Source: Candidatus Methanoplasma termitum
Lineage (GTDB): Archaea > Thermoplasmatota > Thermoplasmata > Methanomassiliicoccales > Methanomethylophilaceae
Assembly: GCF_000800805.1 (NCBI RefSeq)
Contig: NZ_CP010070.1
Coordinates: 992,001 to 1,056,000, forward strand
Reading direction: 5' to 3'
Length of the DNA: 64,000 nucleotides
Made by a program: the position numbers and the translations under genes. Shown here piece after piece: positions 52,454 to 61,464 of the stretch. The notes under the pieces are model-generated. The model made no database searches, had not been told where the DNA came from, and worked only from the letters and a program-made list of their open reading frames with translations. Numbering within the stretch: position 1 is the stretch's first letter; every line of letters begins with the position of its first letter.

Positions 52454-53779
52454 TCACAAACTGAATTCCTTATCCAATTTCTTGTGGATGTACTTCTTTG
52501 CGTTCTTTCCGACGTAATCCTTTACCACCTGACCGTTCCCCACAAGCACATACTTGTAGATCATCAGTCCCTCCATCCCCACCGGGCCTCTCGAGTGGAT
52601 CTTGTTGGTGCTTATCCCGACCTCTGCGCCCTTTCCGTATCTGAACCCGTCCGCGAATCTTGTTGATGCGTTGATGAACACATCCGCCGAATCCACCGAC
52701 CTTACGAACTCTGCCTGTTTCTCTTTGTTACCGGTGATGATCGCGTCCGTGTGGTGAGATCCGTGCTTATTGATGAAGTCGATCGCTTCCTCGATATCTT
52801 CCACTATTGCTATCGATATTATCAGGTCGTTGTATTCGGCGTCCCAATCCTCATCCGTCGCATCAATGACCTTGGGATCTTTCGGGATCAACCTCTTGGC
52901 TCTTTTGTCCGATCTTACTTCCACGCCGTTCTCGATGAACAGTTTGACCATCCTCGGAAGGAATTCCTCGGCAATGTCCCAATTCACCAACAGTGTCTCG
53001 ACCGCATTGCAAACAGCGGGATACTGTATCTTCGAATCCAACGTTACAGCAAGTGCCAGATCCACATCCGCTTCATCGTCTACGTAGATGTGACATATCC
53101 CCGCCGAATGACCTAACACCGGGATCTTCGTGTTATTCTGAATGTACTTGACGAACTCGTACGACCCCCTCGGTATCAAAAGATCGATGTCCCCGTCCAT
53201 CTTGAGTATCTCGCTGATGTCCTCCCTGGACTCCATCAGCACGAATGCTTCTTTAGGAACGGCCGCTTCAGCGGCCGCTTCCGTAAGAACATCGAATAAG
53301 ACCTTGTTCGAATGCTTTGCCTCGGAACCGCCTTTGAACGCTACGGCGTTACCGCTTTTCAAACAAAGCGACAATATCTGCGGAACGACGTCCGGACGCG
53401 ACTCGAATATCACTCCCAGCATCCCTATCGGACATTTGATCTGATAAAGTATCAGGTCATCGTCCAACTTAACGGAGGACATCGTCTCTCCCACCGGATC
53501 GTCGAGCTTTATCACATCTTTGATCCCGTCGATCATCCCGGTTATCTTCTCATCGTTGACCTTCAGCCTCTTCACCAAAGAATCGGACAGGTCGCCTTTC
53601 TTTGCCATCTGTTCGGCGTTGGAAACATCCTTGGCGTTGGCTTCCAGGATCTTCTTCCTATTGTCATCTAAAGCATCCGCCATAGCTTTGAGTGCTTTGT
53701 TCTTCGTCTCCGTGTCAAGGGTCGCAAGTACCAGCGCCGCGGACTTGGCTTTCTTTATCTCCGATGTGACATTGCTCAT
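52454..53779 (-). CDS. proA: Glutamate-5-semialdehyde dehydrogenase
   Basis: The 441-residue enzyme reduces glutamyl phosphate. Family motifs: IGMLGVIFESRPDV, SGNAVAFKGGSEAKHSN, IPVLGHSAGICHIYVD and the Cys-bearing KIQYPAVCNAVETLLV, plus NASTRFADGFRYGKGAEVGI and RGPVGMEGL. The ATG at 53779 is preferred to the GTG 12 bp upstream because an AGGTG lies about 11 nt ahead. Forms the proA-proB operon. Confidence 0.93.
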   Translation of the reverse strand: MSNVTSEIKKAKSAALVLATLDTETKNKALKAMADALDDNRKKILEANAKDVSNAEQMAKKGDLSDSLVKRLKVNDEKITGMIDGIKDVIKLDDPVGETMSSVKLDDDLILYQIKCPIGMLGVIFESRPDVVPQILSLCLKSGNAVAFKGGSEAKHSNKVLFDVLTEAAAEAAVPKEAFVLMESREDISEILKMDGDIDLLIPRGSYEFVKYIQNNTKIPVLGHSAGICHIYVDDEADVDLALAVTLDSKIQYPAVCNAVETLLVNWDIAEEFLPRMVKLFIENGVEVRSDKRAKRLIPKDPKVIDATDEDWDAEYNDLIISIAIVEDIEEAIDFINKHGSHHTDAIITGNKEKQAEFVRSVDSADVFINASTRFADGFRYGKGAEVGISTNKIHSRGPVGMEGLMIYKYVLVGNGQVVKDYVGKNAKKYIHKKLDKEFSL

Positions 53780-53821
53780 ATTCTGAAACACCTTATGATA
53801 TTCAGATATTAAGAGATTTGA

Positions 53822-54994
53822 TTACAGTTTTCTCAGCAGATCGTTGCGGTCGGTTTCGACCTGTTTCTCATATTCTGACATTTCATCGGTTCTGATATAG
53901 CTCCTCATGCGCTCCAATTCCGATTGGTCCGATTGGTGATCGTGCATATTGGAATAATACCTAAGCCAGGAACGCTCTATCTGACCGTCATCCTTGTAGG
54001 CGAACCTGTCGACAATCTCGTCGCGCGTATTTCCTCTGCAGACCGAACAATCGCACATGAGCGGATGGCTCGTTGCTTTCCACAGATCTTTTGATACTCT
54101 GATCGAAGCATGGTGTACAGCAACATCGAATTCATCTATTCCATCCAGGTCGGCGGGCGGCTCCTCCATGTTGCGCATATACATAAATTTAGGCGAAACA
54201 GAGTGTTTTTTCCTCGTTATCGAATCCATCCCATGTTGTATGAGATAATCCTCCAGATCCGAATTCACTCCGGTCATATATTCATGATCTCCCTTTGCCG
54301 GCACCTCGGAACAATTTACTATAGCACACATATCGTTCCTGCGTCCCCATAACTCCGCATACTGTAACGAGTTAGTGTATGGATTCGCATATATCATATT
54401 CACGATCGTTATCATTCCGGACCTCGATAGGTCGCACAACACATCCAGTTTCTTTGAGAAAATTACCGGGGCCTCATCCATTCTGAGCTGCGGTACGGCT
54501 CCTTTGTCATAGTTATCCTCCGCAGACTGACACCAATCAACTATCATCCGCTCAAATGCCCTGTGACCGGAATCGATCGGAGGGATGTTTATGTAATCCA
54601 TGTCTTCTACCGAACACTGCATGTCAAATGCGATCTTGAACGGTCTTTTATCATCGAGTTTCAAAGCCGGCAACTGCAATATCGGAAATGATGGGCACAT
54701 GAAAGTCGAATCGGACATTGACTGCAGCTTACGCCGAGTGTCATTCACTACCCCGTTGTTCTTCAAGAACTTTTGATATTTTCCTCCTGTCTTCAGATCC
54801 ACCGGCAGTGCCGCAATGGGTGATGATATCTCTCCTCTGTATCCGAGAAAGGACTTTGCCGTCAATTCCGTCGTCGAGATAGGTCGCGTGGGAGTCTCGA
54901 ACGATCTGGAGCTGCTCACCTTTACACTCAGTGTGCGCGCACCTTTACTGGCCATCGATGAATCCACATATCCGACCTTGACAGATTCGATCAT
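53822..54994 (-). CDS. Unassigned 390-residue protein, possible TGT-like fold with Cys cluster
   Basis: The N-terminus has VSSSRSFETPTRPISTTEL, the middle has FDMQCSVEDMDYINIPP-type segments, and the C-terminal half has a CDCSVC motif followed by His-containing sequence, reminiscent of the zinc site of tRNA-guanine transglycosylase and DpdA-like proteins. I see no clear catalytic aspartates, so the assignment is tentative. It begins directly after the stop of the Panacea-like gene and ends a three-gene operon, suggesting a defence or toxin role. Confidence 0.35.
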   Translation of the reverse strand: MIESVKVGYVDSSMASKGARTLSVKVSSSRSFETPTRPISTTELTAKSFLGYRGEISSPIAALPVDLKTGGKYQKFLKNNGVVNDTRRKLQSMSDSTFMCPSFPILQLPALKLDDKRPFKIAFDMQCSVEDMDYINIPPIDSGHRAFERMIVDWCQSAEDNYDKGAVPQLRMDEAPVIFSKKLDVLCDLSRSGMITIVNMIYANPYTNSLQYAELWGRRNDMCAIVNCSEVPAKGDHEYMTGVNSDLEDYLIQHGMDSITRKKHSVSPKFMYMRNMEEPPADLDGIDEFDVAVHHASIRVSKDLWKATSHPLMCDCSVCRGNTRDEIVDRFAYKDDGQIERSWLRYYSNMHDHQSDQSELERMRSYIRTDEMSEYEKQVETDRNDLLRKL

Positions 54995-55639
54995 TCACTT
55001 TCTCCTGCGGTGCAATGTCCTCTCGAATACGATCGATTCGTCTGTGAATTCTGGATAACGAGTGTAGATATAGGTCATTATCCCGTTCGAATCGAATTGC
55101 TGAAGATCCGCTCTCAGCAGCTTTAGCTTATTCATCTGCTCCGGAGTCAACTTGTCGAGGGCTTCCTTTCCCGAGGCTTTTCCCTTTTCGGTCAAGAAGA
55201 ACCTTTCCTGTTCCGAGTTGGTCCTGCCTCTTGATTCCACAAGCCCTATGTCCATAAGCGAAGCGATATTCCTGTCTATCGCCTCGGTGTATGGACCGAA
55301 CTTATAAGCTCTGAATCCGGGATTCTCAGACGGAATGTCATTTTCCTGTGCAAATTCATAGAGGATAACAAAGATCTGTTTCTGCAGCTTTATTATTCCG
55401 GAGACTGGCGCCCCGTCACCCACATATAGCCAGGCGAGGATCCAGTCCGAAACGAACAAGAACTGATGGTCCCTTGCATAATCCATCAGGCGCTGTGCCT
55501 CCTGCGGCGTGTACTCCACCTTACTGCATCTTGGGCACTGATAATAGAAATAACTGAAACCATCCGGTAGCTTGATGTCTTTACGCGACATTTCACATAC
55601 GCAAGAATCTGCTTTCTTTTTCACTGAAACGGCAGTCAT
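54995..55639 (-). CDS. Panacea/SocA-like (DUF4065) domain protein with zinc-ribbon-like N-terminus
   Basis: The 214-residue protein has N-terminal paired Cys (CVCE ... CPRCSK) and a C-terminal Panacea-type domain: IIKLQKQIFVILYEFAQEND, FRAYKFGPYTEAIDRNIASL, VESRG..ERFFLTEKGK. Panacea/SocA domains are antitoxins in many toxin-antitoxin pairs. The ATG overlaps the preceding stop (ATGA), and the next gene starts immediately after its stop. Confidence 0.6.
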   Translation of the reverse strand: MTAVSVKKKADSCVCEMSRKDIKLPDGFSYFYYQCPRCSKVEYTPQEAQRLMDYARDHQFLFVSDWILAWLYVGDGAPVSGIIKLQKQIFVILYEFAQENDIPSENPGFRAYKFGPYTEAIDRNIASLMDIGLVESRGRTNSEQERFFLTEKGKASGKEALDKLTPEQMNKLKLLRADLQQFDSNGIMTYIYTRYPEFTDESIVFERTLHRRRK

Positions 55640-56098
55640 ATCGGCTCCAGGTGTGAAACGCTCCAAAGGCTCTCCCCTTCAAAGCTGAATTCATCCAATA
55701 TTATGTTGTATATTTTTTTGTCCCTACTTGAACATACCCTTTTCGATCCTCTGCGGAACGGCTTCCCTGTTCTCTTATTTTTAGGACAATCTATCGTCGA
55801 GGACAACATATCACATAGTGTGTATGCATCTATGTGGAATATTCTCATATGAACGAACGCCGAATCGGAAATCCTTACACCGCGATCCTCGAATTGACAG
55901 TCGTCCTTTTTCATTATTTGCGACAAGCTCTTTTCTTCCTCCCTTCTTCACAAAGAATGCATCCCCACGAGCAGTTACCATATGTCCTTCCGCATATAAA
56001 TCACATTGGCCGATTTGGAAATCCGCATTACCCAGAATAGCAATAATCGCTTTCAAAAAATTGTATAGGATCTGTATTTCCGGCCTATCGTTCGGCAT
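55636..56098 (-). pseudogene. Probable single gene split by a frameshift, head of Panacea operon
   Basis: Two overlapping minus-strand frames fit one protein: the first reads MPNDRPEIQILYNFLKAI... through AFFVKKGGRKE, and the second continues from KSLSQIMKKDDCQFE to SHLEPI. The switch falls in an A/G-rich tract near 55935 (GGAGGAAGAAAAGAG). The second frame ends in the ATGA overlap with the Panacea gene, so its 3' end is real. It may be a sequencing error, a pseudogene, or programmed slippage. No family recognised. Confidence 0.45.
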
Positions 56099-56149
56099 TC
56101 TGTATTTCAATTCGGTTTCACTCCCTGTTTCTGTTCATCGTTTGAATGA

Positions 56150-56194
56150 AATCATTTATGATTTACATTAAATTAGTATGAATCATAAATGATT
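56150..56194. promoter_or_regulatory. 14-bp inverted repeat AATCATTTATGATT/AATCATAAATGATT
   Basis: Perfect arms at 56150-56163 and 56181-56194 flank 17 bp, between the 3' end of the 56201 gene and the start of the 55636-56098 gene. Each arm is itself nearly palindromic, so this looks like a two-site operator for the Panacea operon; a terminator is less likely because there is no G:C stem or T-run. Confidence 0.55.
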
Positions 56195-56200
56195 GGTATC

Positions 56201-56794
56201 TCACTTTTCTTTTGCTTCACCGAGGCATTTGTACTGTGCCTTCGCCGTTTCACGCTTTAGGCGGTTGCGTTCATAGAACCATTCCTCCTTCCGTTTGAGT
56301 TCCTTTCTGATCTCGGTAACGTCATATCCAGAATATTTTTCAGCCGCATCCACAAAGGCAGTGATCATACTCGCGGTTAGCTGATAATCGTACCCCTCGC
56401 AATAATCAAATCCGTCCTCCCTTTCGATACGTTTGATCTCTTCATTGAATGAAACGTAGAGGAAATCGTATTTGTACATATGATGATCAAAGAAATAATT
56501 AGGAACGTAAAGCAGATGCTTAACGCCCAATGCCGAAAGGGATCCGTATCTTCTGTATATGCGTCCCTTGACATACCACTCGGGCAGATCTTCGGGGCGC
56601 ATCTTCGTCCAATATCTTCCCTCGGAGTACAAACGGCCCATCGGGTCTGACGGCGCATATCTGTCATCTTCAGTAAATATGTACTCGCTATCCAGATAGA
56701 GTTTCGCTTTGAACCTATTGCTCTTCTTTTTGCCGGTCTGTCCTTCGGTAGCATCTTTGTCCGCCCTTTCAATACCACTTCGGGATGTGCTCAT
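56201..56794 (-). CDS. ORFan, paralogue of the 56769 gene
   Basis: The 197-residue protein shares with its upstream neighbour the blocks DLPEWYVKGRIYRRYGSL, ALGVKHLLYVPNY, DFLYVSF and DAAEKYSGYDVTEI plus KRKEEWF. The N-terminus is polar and the C-terminus basic. No signal or catalytic motif. It overlaps the neighbour by 26 bp. Together with the KilA-N gene this looks virus-derived. Confidence 0.65.
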   Translation of the reverse strand: MSTSRSGIERADKDATEGQTGKKKSNRFKAKLYLDSEYIFTEDDRYAPSDPMGRLYSEGRYWTKMRPEDLPEWYVKGRIYRRYGSLSALGVKHLLYVPNYFFDHHMYKYDFLYVSFNEEIKRIEREDGFDYCEGYDYQLTASMITAFVDAAEKYSGYDVTEIRKELKRKEEWFYERNRLKRETAKAQYKCLGEAKEK

Positions 56795-57242
56795 TGAACC
56801 ATTCCTCCTTCTGTTTGAGTTCTTTAACGATGCTCGTTATATCATAACCGGAATACTCTTCGGCGGCCGAAACAAAATCAACCAGCAGCGGCCCGCGAAT
56901 GACCAGATCGTATCCTTCCAACCGATACCGGCCGTCGTCTCCTGTCTGTTTGATCTCATCAAAATATGAGATATAGAGCACATCGCCATCCAAATTACAA
57001 TCTGCATGATAGTTTGGTTCAAAGAAGAGATGTTTAACGCCCTTTGCGGAAACGTATCCGTACTCTCCGAACACGCGACTGAGAATGAACCACTCCGGAA
57101 GGTCTTTCGGAAGGATCTTCGTTTTATGGATCCCGTTGGAATACAGATACCCATCCCGATCGGTTTCGTCAATACGGCCATCGCGCCGTGAATGCATGAT
57201 ACACCTGGGGGTGTAGAGTATCGGGTCGAACTTTTCGCTCAT
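56769..57242 (-). CDS. ORFan paralogue following the KilA-N gene
   Basis: The 157-residue protein begins MSEKFDPILY; that start overlaps the KilA-N stop (ATGA) and is preferred to one 45 bp upstream. Shared blocks: DLPEWFILSRVFGEYGYV, AKGVKHLFFEPNY, EEYSGYDITSIVKELK. Function unknown; the tandem paralogues may form a heterodimer. Confidence 0.65.
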   Translation of the reverse strand: MSEKFDPILYTPRCIMHSRRDGRIDETDRDGYLYSNGIHKTKILPKDLPEWFILSRVFGEYGYVSAKGVKHLFFEPNYHADCNLDGDVLYISYFDEIKQTGDDGRYRLEGYDLVIRGPLLVDFVSAAEEYSGYDITSIVKELKQKEEWFNEHIPKWY

Positions 57243-57751
57243 TTCATCACTATCCCGATATTCGCAAACTCGCTTTTTGCCGTCCATCCGGATGCTCCAT
57301 GCTCATCCTCTTTCAGGTGCAGAAACTCCTTGATCATGTACATCTTGAACTCTACAGATATCCAGCATGCGAACTGTAGCGCGATGTCGCTGTGCGCATG
57401 TATGCCCCCTCCCCTTCCGGCCCTGATCATAAGCCCCGTCGCACCTGTAGCATCGATCCATTTTTTCGGCGAGAACAAGAATGCATTGGCCTCCGCCTCT
57501 TTCTTGAACTCCTCGAACTGATCAAGTTTGAAATTCGGATTATTCAGGTATTCCCACATACCGAGAAATTCAATGGTGTCTTGTTGCCGCATCCAACTTT
57601 CGACAACAGCCTTCGGTTCAGTTGGATTTTTATATCTGGCTATTTCAATCAAAGATAAGTACTCGCCTTTCTTAGATCGGTTGTTCATAAGATCCGCTTC
57701 GGAGGTCGATTTGGTCTCCGATGTCTTTTGTATTGATGCTAAATGCCTCAT
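57239..57751 (-). CDS. KilA-N domain protein
   Basis: The 170-residue protein is almost entirely a KilA-N domain: EYLSLIEIARYKNPTEPKAV, VESWMRQQDTIEFLG, WEYLNNPNFK, FSPKKWIDATGATGL and GGIHAHSDIALQFACWIS. It is a DNA-binding domain of large DNA viruses and phages. The start MRHLAS follows GAGGTGAGGAAA. Its C-terminus is short compared with usual KilA-N proteins of about 270 residues, so the distal domain seems lost or replaced. Confidence 0.85.
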   Translation of the reverse strand: MRHLASIQKTSETKSTSEADLMNNRSKKGEYLSLIEIARYKNPTEPKAVVESWMRQQDTIEFLGMWEYLNNPNFKLDQFEEFKKEAEANAFLFSPKKWIDATGATGLMIRAGRGGGIHAHSDIALQFACWISVEFKMYMIKEFLHLKEDEHGASGWTAKSEFANIGIVMK

Positions 57752-57790
57752 TTTCCTCACCTCATTTGTTCGCCGCCGGCCCTGATCGAA

Positions 57791-57822
57791 AAACACTGTC
57801 AAACTGCGATCTGACAGTGTTT
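57791..57822. promoter_or_regulatory. 11-bp inverted repeat AAACACTGTCA/TGACAGTGTTT
   Basis: Perfect arms with a 10-nt spacer lie 40 nt ahead of the KilA-N start codon. It is either an operator for this operon or a hairpin in its leader. The remainder to 58007 shows no gene. Confidence 0.55.
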
Positions 57823-58055
57823 CTCAGAGTGGGCCCGGTTGAGGGGATTCTAACTCTGGCATTCAGCTCCGAAAGCTGAAGGAATTATCCTTTGTCTGCC
57901 GATACGCATTGATGATAAATAATGGTTTCAGTAAAAGCACCGCCTTCTCCGACCGTGAGAGATGTCGTGCTCATTGATTACGAATCTTTAAACTCAAAAT
58001 ATTCTATATGCATAAACAGATAATTCTTTATATATTATTATCATTTTGTGCATAT

Positions 58056-58928
58056 ATGCTCTCTAAAAATGAACTCCTTGCGCTGAGAGGGATCAACAGC
58101 GGCTCCAACGATGTCAAGACTCTCTCCGCATTTTTAGATATCAGCAAACCTCAGACCTATAAGATCGTGAGGTCCCTTTTTGATAAAGAGTTCATCTTCC
58201 TCAGACTTGGTACGCTTCTCATAGAAAAAAAGGCACACATCGCAATCCTGCTGGATATTCTGAATGACTCTCCCGATTCGTACATAGTGCTTTCCGACAG
58301 CGGAACGGAAATAATCAGAACTCTCGTCGAACCGTGCACTGTCTCGGAAATATCTTCCAAAACAGGATTGCATCAGACCACCATCACAAGAAAGATCGAC
58401 CTGATGAGAAGAATGGGCATGGTCAAAAAAGATGATATAGTGTATTCAATAAACGAAGAAATGTGGCCAAAGCTTGCGGAGTTTGCGCATTCTTACGACG
58501 AGTACACAAAGCACGTAGACCCGAGAGTGCCTTTCGGTTCCGAGATCTATTACTCATCAAAAGAACTTGTTGTGTTCTCAAACAAAAAAGAGTTGAAGAA
58601 AAAAAGAACAGCGTTCTCAAGGTATGCTGATTTTGGGATGAACATCTATCCGGGAACGAATTACTACTGCTGCATCGATCGCGAACTCGACATCAGGGAT
58701 ATCTTTCTCCATTCTCTTTATGTTGTTGAAAAAGACAACAACTGGAGGAGTAAAATGCTTGCTTTGATCTTCTATGCAATGCATAAAGATGAACTGATTG
58801 ACATAAAGCACCCGATAGTCGATGACATGCATATGGTGTTGAACGGCGTATCTGTTGAAAAATGGGGCACATTGGGAGAAATGAACGAACGCGCAAAGAT
58901 GTACGGAGTTGACCTTTATGATCAGTGA
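58056..58928 (+). CDS. Winged-helix protein, probable antitoxin of HTH/nucleotidyltransferase pair
   Basis: The 290-residue protein has an N-terminal helix-turn-helix (NDVKTLSAFLDISKPQTYKI) and a second wHTH near 85-130 (TVSEISSKTGLHQTTITRKI). The C-terminal half is unassigned. The start MLSKNELL is chosen because a TATA-like TTTATATATT at 58027-58036 lies 20-29 nt upstream. The stop overlaps the next gene by 11 bp, matching the arrangement of AbiEi/AbiEii-like pairs. Confidence 0.7.
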   Translation: MLSKNELLALRGINSGSNDVKTLSAFLDISKPQTYKIVRSLFDKEFIFLRLGTLLIEKKAHIAILLDILNDSPDSYIVLSDSGTEIIRTLVEPCTVSEISSKTGLHQTTITRKIDLMRRMGMVKKDDIVYSINEEMWPKLAEFAHSYDEYTKHVDPRVPFGSEIYYSSKELVVFSNKKELKKKRTAFSRYADFGMNIYPGTNYYCCIDRELDIRDIFLHSLYVVEKDNNWRSKMLALIFYAMHKDELIDIKHPIVDDMHMVLNGVSVEKWGTLGEMNERAKMYGVDLYDQ

Positions 58929-59601
58929 TTTCAAAGAGATACACAAATTCTTCGACGAAGTATCAAAGCATATTGGCGAAAGGGTAGATATCTATCTCAT
59001 CGGCGGCGGGGCACTGATGTACCACAAAAGCAAGAACCTAACAAAGGACATAGACCTTGTCGTGAACACGGAAAGAGAGTTCGATCTGATTGTGCTGGCT
59101 CTAAAGAACATGAGTTTCAGATTGGAGCTGCCAGATCACCACTCGTATTCCAGATTGAACATATCTCAGATGTTCGTCAAAGATGAATTCAGGATCGATC
59201 TTTTCTGTAAGACCGTCTGCAGAAAGTTCTCTCTTTCCGAAGGTATGATCAAAAGAGCTACAACAATTAGAGCGTTTGGAAACATCCTTTTACATGTTTG
59301 CTCAGAAGAAGATATCCTTCTGTTCAAGTGCATTACAGATAGACCGGGAGACCTTGACGATTGCATGCGCATCACCTATGAGCACCTGTTGGACTGGGAC
59401 ATCGTACTGAGGGAAGCTCAGGAACAATCAAGGACGGGGAAAGACGTGTGGATAACATGGATCACGGAAAGACTAGAAATTCTTGAGGAGAATAATATCA
59501 AGGTGCCCATTATCAATGAAATGCGCAGTCTCTCTGAAGAATGTAGAGAAAAATGGGAAATGGATCTTTTGTCTAGAAACCCCGACGCAAAACTGGATTG
59601 A
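58918..59601 (+). CDS. Nucleotidyltransferase-fold protein (AbiEii/DUF6036-like), probable toxin
   Basis: The 227-residue protein starts MISDFKEIHKFFDE. The NTase motif IYLIGGGALMYHKSKNLTKD (GG...DxD-like, with DIDLVV) is followed by FRIDLFCKTVC. Toxins of the AbiEii/MenT type transfer nucleotides to tRNA or other targets. Overlap with the HTH gene supports a toxin-antitoxin role. Confidence 0.75.
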   Translation: MISDFKEIHKFFDEVSKHIGERVDIYLIGGGALMYHKSKNLTKDIDLVVNTEREFDLIVLALKNMSFRLELPDHHSYSRLNISQMFVKDEFRIDLFCKTVCRKFSLSEGMIKRATTIRAFGNILLHVCSEEDILLFKCITDRPGDLDDCMRITYEHLLDWDIVLREAQEQSRTGKDVWITWITERLEILEENNIKVPIINEMRSLSEECREKWEMDLLSRNPDAKLD

Positions 59602-59689
59602 TCTTTCCGCTGAGCCATTATTACTGTTAATAAGCTTGAATCGGTTCCGAATGATATTTTAAATATCAAAACCTGATTGCATGAAACGG

Positions 59690-59775
59690 GCCGAGGTAAT
59701 CTAGTCCGGTAAGGTGGTGGTCTCGAAAACCACTGGCGTTCCGCCTCGGGAGTTCAAATCTCCTCCTCGGCGCCA
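59690..59775 (+). tRNA. tRNA-Ser (CGA), CCA encoded
   Basis: Acceptor GCCGAGG/CCTCGGC, anticodon stem GTGGT/ACCAC with loop CTCGAAA (anticodon CGA), a long variable arm as in serine tRNAs, T-loop TTCAAAT, discriminator G and encoded CCA. Confidence 0.93.
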
Positions 59776-59811
59776 CTTTTCAAAAATTTCAAAGAGAAGA
59801 TTCAATATTCG

Positions 59812-60417
59812 ATGTTCGATATGGAAAATAACATGGATATCCGTAGTTCTATACGCAGCAGGGATCTTATCAAAGAGGACATACCTGATGCGCTTGAGGT
59901 CTCCAGGGAAGAACTGGGTTCCGATTATCTCACCGAAAATGATTTCTTAGGGATCATAAACTCGGATTCCGCTTTCTGTAAAGCAGCAATATACAAAGGG
60001 CGGTTAGCGGGTTTTGAGATGTGCCGGATATTCGGTCCCGAACAAGCGGATGGAATGCTGCACCTTCCGGATTCGCCTGACAAGGATCACTTCCTTTCCA
60101 AAAAGAAGATCGGTCTTTTCGATTCGGTCGCTGTCAGAAGGGACCTTCAGGGTCTCGGAATCGGCACCGAGCTCGAGAGCTCCTGTCTCAGGGAATTCAC
60201 ATCCAGGGATGTCGATATCATATGCGCCATGGCCTGGAAGAGCGTGGACGGCACGATCAATGCCAAAAAAGTTCTGGAAAGGATGGGCCTCACCCCTCAC
60301 ATCGAGGTCCCGAACTACTGGAACCAGATGGTGGACTCTCCGGGCGGCCATGATTGTCCGGTGTGCGGAAGACCGTGTAAATGCTCGGCCGTCCTTTACT
60401 ACAAAGACATGAAGTGA
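59812..60417 (+). CDS. GNAT N-acetyltransferase with C-terminal Cys cluster
   Basis: The 201-residue protein has DALEVSREELGSDYLTE, GLFDSVAVRRDLQGLGIGTE (acetyl-CoA loop) and GTINAKKVLERMGL of the GNAT fold. It ends CPVCGRPCKCSAVLYY, a zinc-binding-like knuckle. The start may be 59812 or a few codons on. It is convergent with terC, their ends abutting. Confidence 0.78.
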   Translation: MFDMENNMDIRSSIRSRDLIKEDIPDALEVSREELGSDYLTENDFLGIINSDSAFCKAAIYKGRLAGFEMCRIFGPEQADGMLHLPDSPDKDHFLSKKKIGLFDSVAVRRDLQGLGIGTELESSCLREFTSRDVDIICAMAWKSVDGTINAKKVLERMGLTPHIEVPNYWNQMVDSPGGHDCPVCGRPCKCSAVLYYKDMK

Positions 60418-61410
60418 TCAGTCCATTCCGTGTTCCTTTCGGACCTGTTTCCTTTTGTAGAGGGACGTAGCAACAGTGATCCCGAGCACAGCGAGTATGA
60501 TGATCAGCGAGTAAATGACATCGATGTGGAACGTTTCGTCCTTGGGCACGCCCAGCAGATATTGCTGGATCGCCGGCAGTATCATCTTTATCCCTATGAA
60601 TGCCAGGATCACGCCCAGACCGTACTTCAGATACTCCAGGTGTTCCATGGATCCCTTTATCGCAAAGAACAGTGACCTGAGTCCCATCACGGCGAAGATG
60701 TTGGATGTGTAAATGATGAACCTGGCGGTCTCTATATCCAGTCTTATTGTCACAGAGAACACCGCGGGTATGGAATCGAAAGCGAACATGATATCGGTCA
60801 GTTCGATCACGATGATACAGAGAAGCAGCGGGGTCATCAGCTTCACGCCGTTATGCATTGTGAACAGCTTATCCCCGTCATAATGCGGGGAGACCTTGAA
60901 CCATCTGCTCAGCCTCTTTGCCATCTTGTTCTCTCCGCCTTCCTCCTCTTTCTTGAAGACGGTCTTGATCGCGGTGTAGATCAATATCGCACCGAATATG
61001 TAAATGATGAAATCGAATGCGGCTATGAGCTCCGTCCCTACGAATATGAATATCCCTCTGAACACCAAAGCCCCTATTATCCCATAGAAGAGTGCTTTGT
61101 GCTGGTACTCGTCCGGCACCATGAAGTATGCGAAGATTATGATGAATACGAACAGATTGTCGATGCTCATCATCTCTTCGATCACATATGCGGTGATATA
61201 TGCGGTGAGATTGCCGGTGCCCTGTCCCGGCTCCGACAACAGGAAAATAATTATGCCGAAGGCAAGTGCCAGGGCCACCCAGAACGCCGTCATCTGCAAT
61301 GCGCGCTTGGTGGTGATGTGCTTGGACCCTTTGTTGAACAGCCCGAGATCAAAGGCGAACATCGTCCCGATGATCGCAAAGAACATTACCCACATCCACC
61401 ATTCGAACAT
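60418..61410 (-). CDS. TerC-family membrane protein
   Basis: The 330-residue protein has about nine hydrophobic spans and the family motifs EMMSIDNLFVFIIIFAYF and VIELTDIMFAFDSIPAVF, whose acidic residues probably bind metal. TerC proteins are linked to tellurite resistance and manganese export. A cytosolic Glu/Lys-rich loop lies near 160. Confidence 0.88.
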   Translation of the reverse strand: MFEWWMWVMFFAIIGTMFAFDLGLFNKGSKHITTKRALQMTAFWVALALAFGIIIFLLSEPGQGTGNLTAYITAYVIEEMMSIDNLFVFIIIFAYFMVPDEYQHKALFYGIIGALVFRGIFIFVGTELIAAFDFIIYIFGAILIYTAIKTVFKKEEEGGENKMAKRLSRWFKVSPHYDGDKLFTMHNGVKLMTPLLLCIIVIELTDIMFAFDSIPAVFSVTIRLDIETARFIIYTSNIFAVMGLRSLFFAIKGSMEHLEYLKYGLGVILAFIGIKMILPAIQQYLLGVPKDETFHIDVIYSLIIILAVLGITVATSLYKRKQVRKEHGMD

Positions 61411-61464
61411 CGCTTATTGCCCTTCCCTTCAGGCAAAGAACGGATAGGATGTTTATAATTGTGT

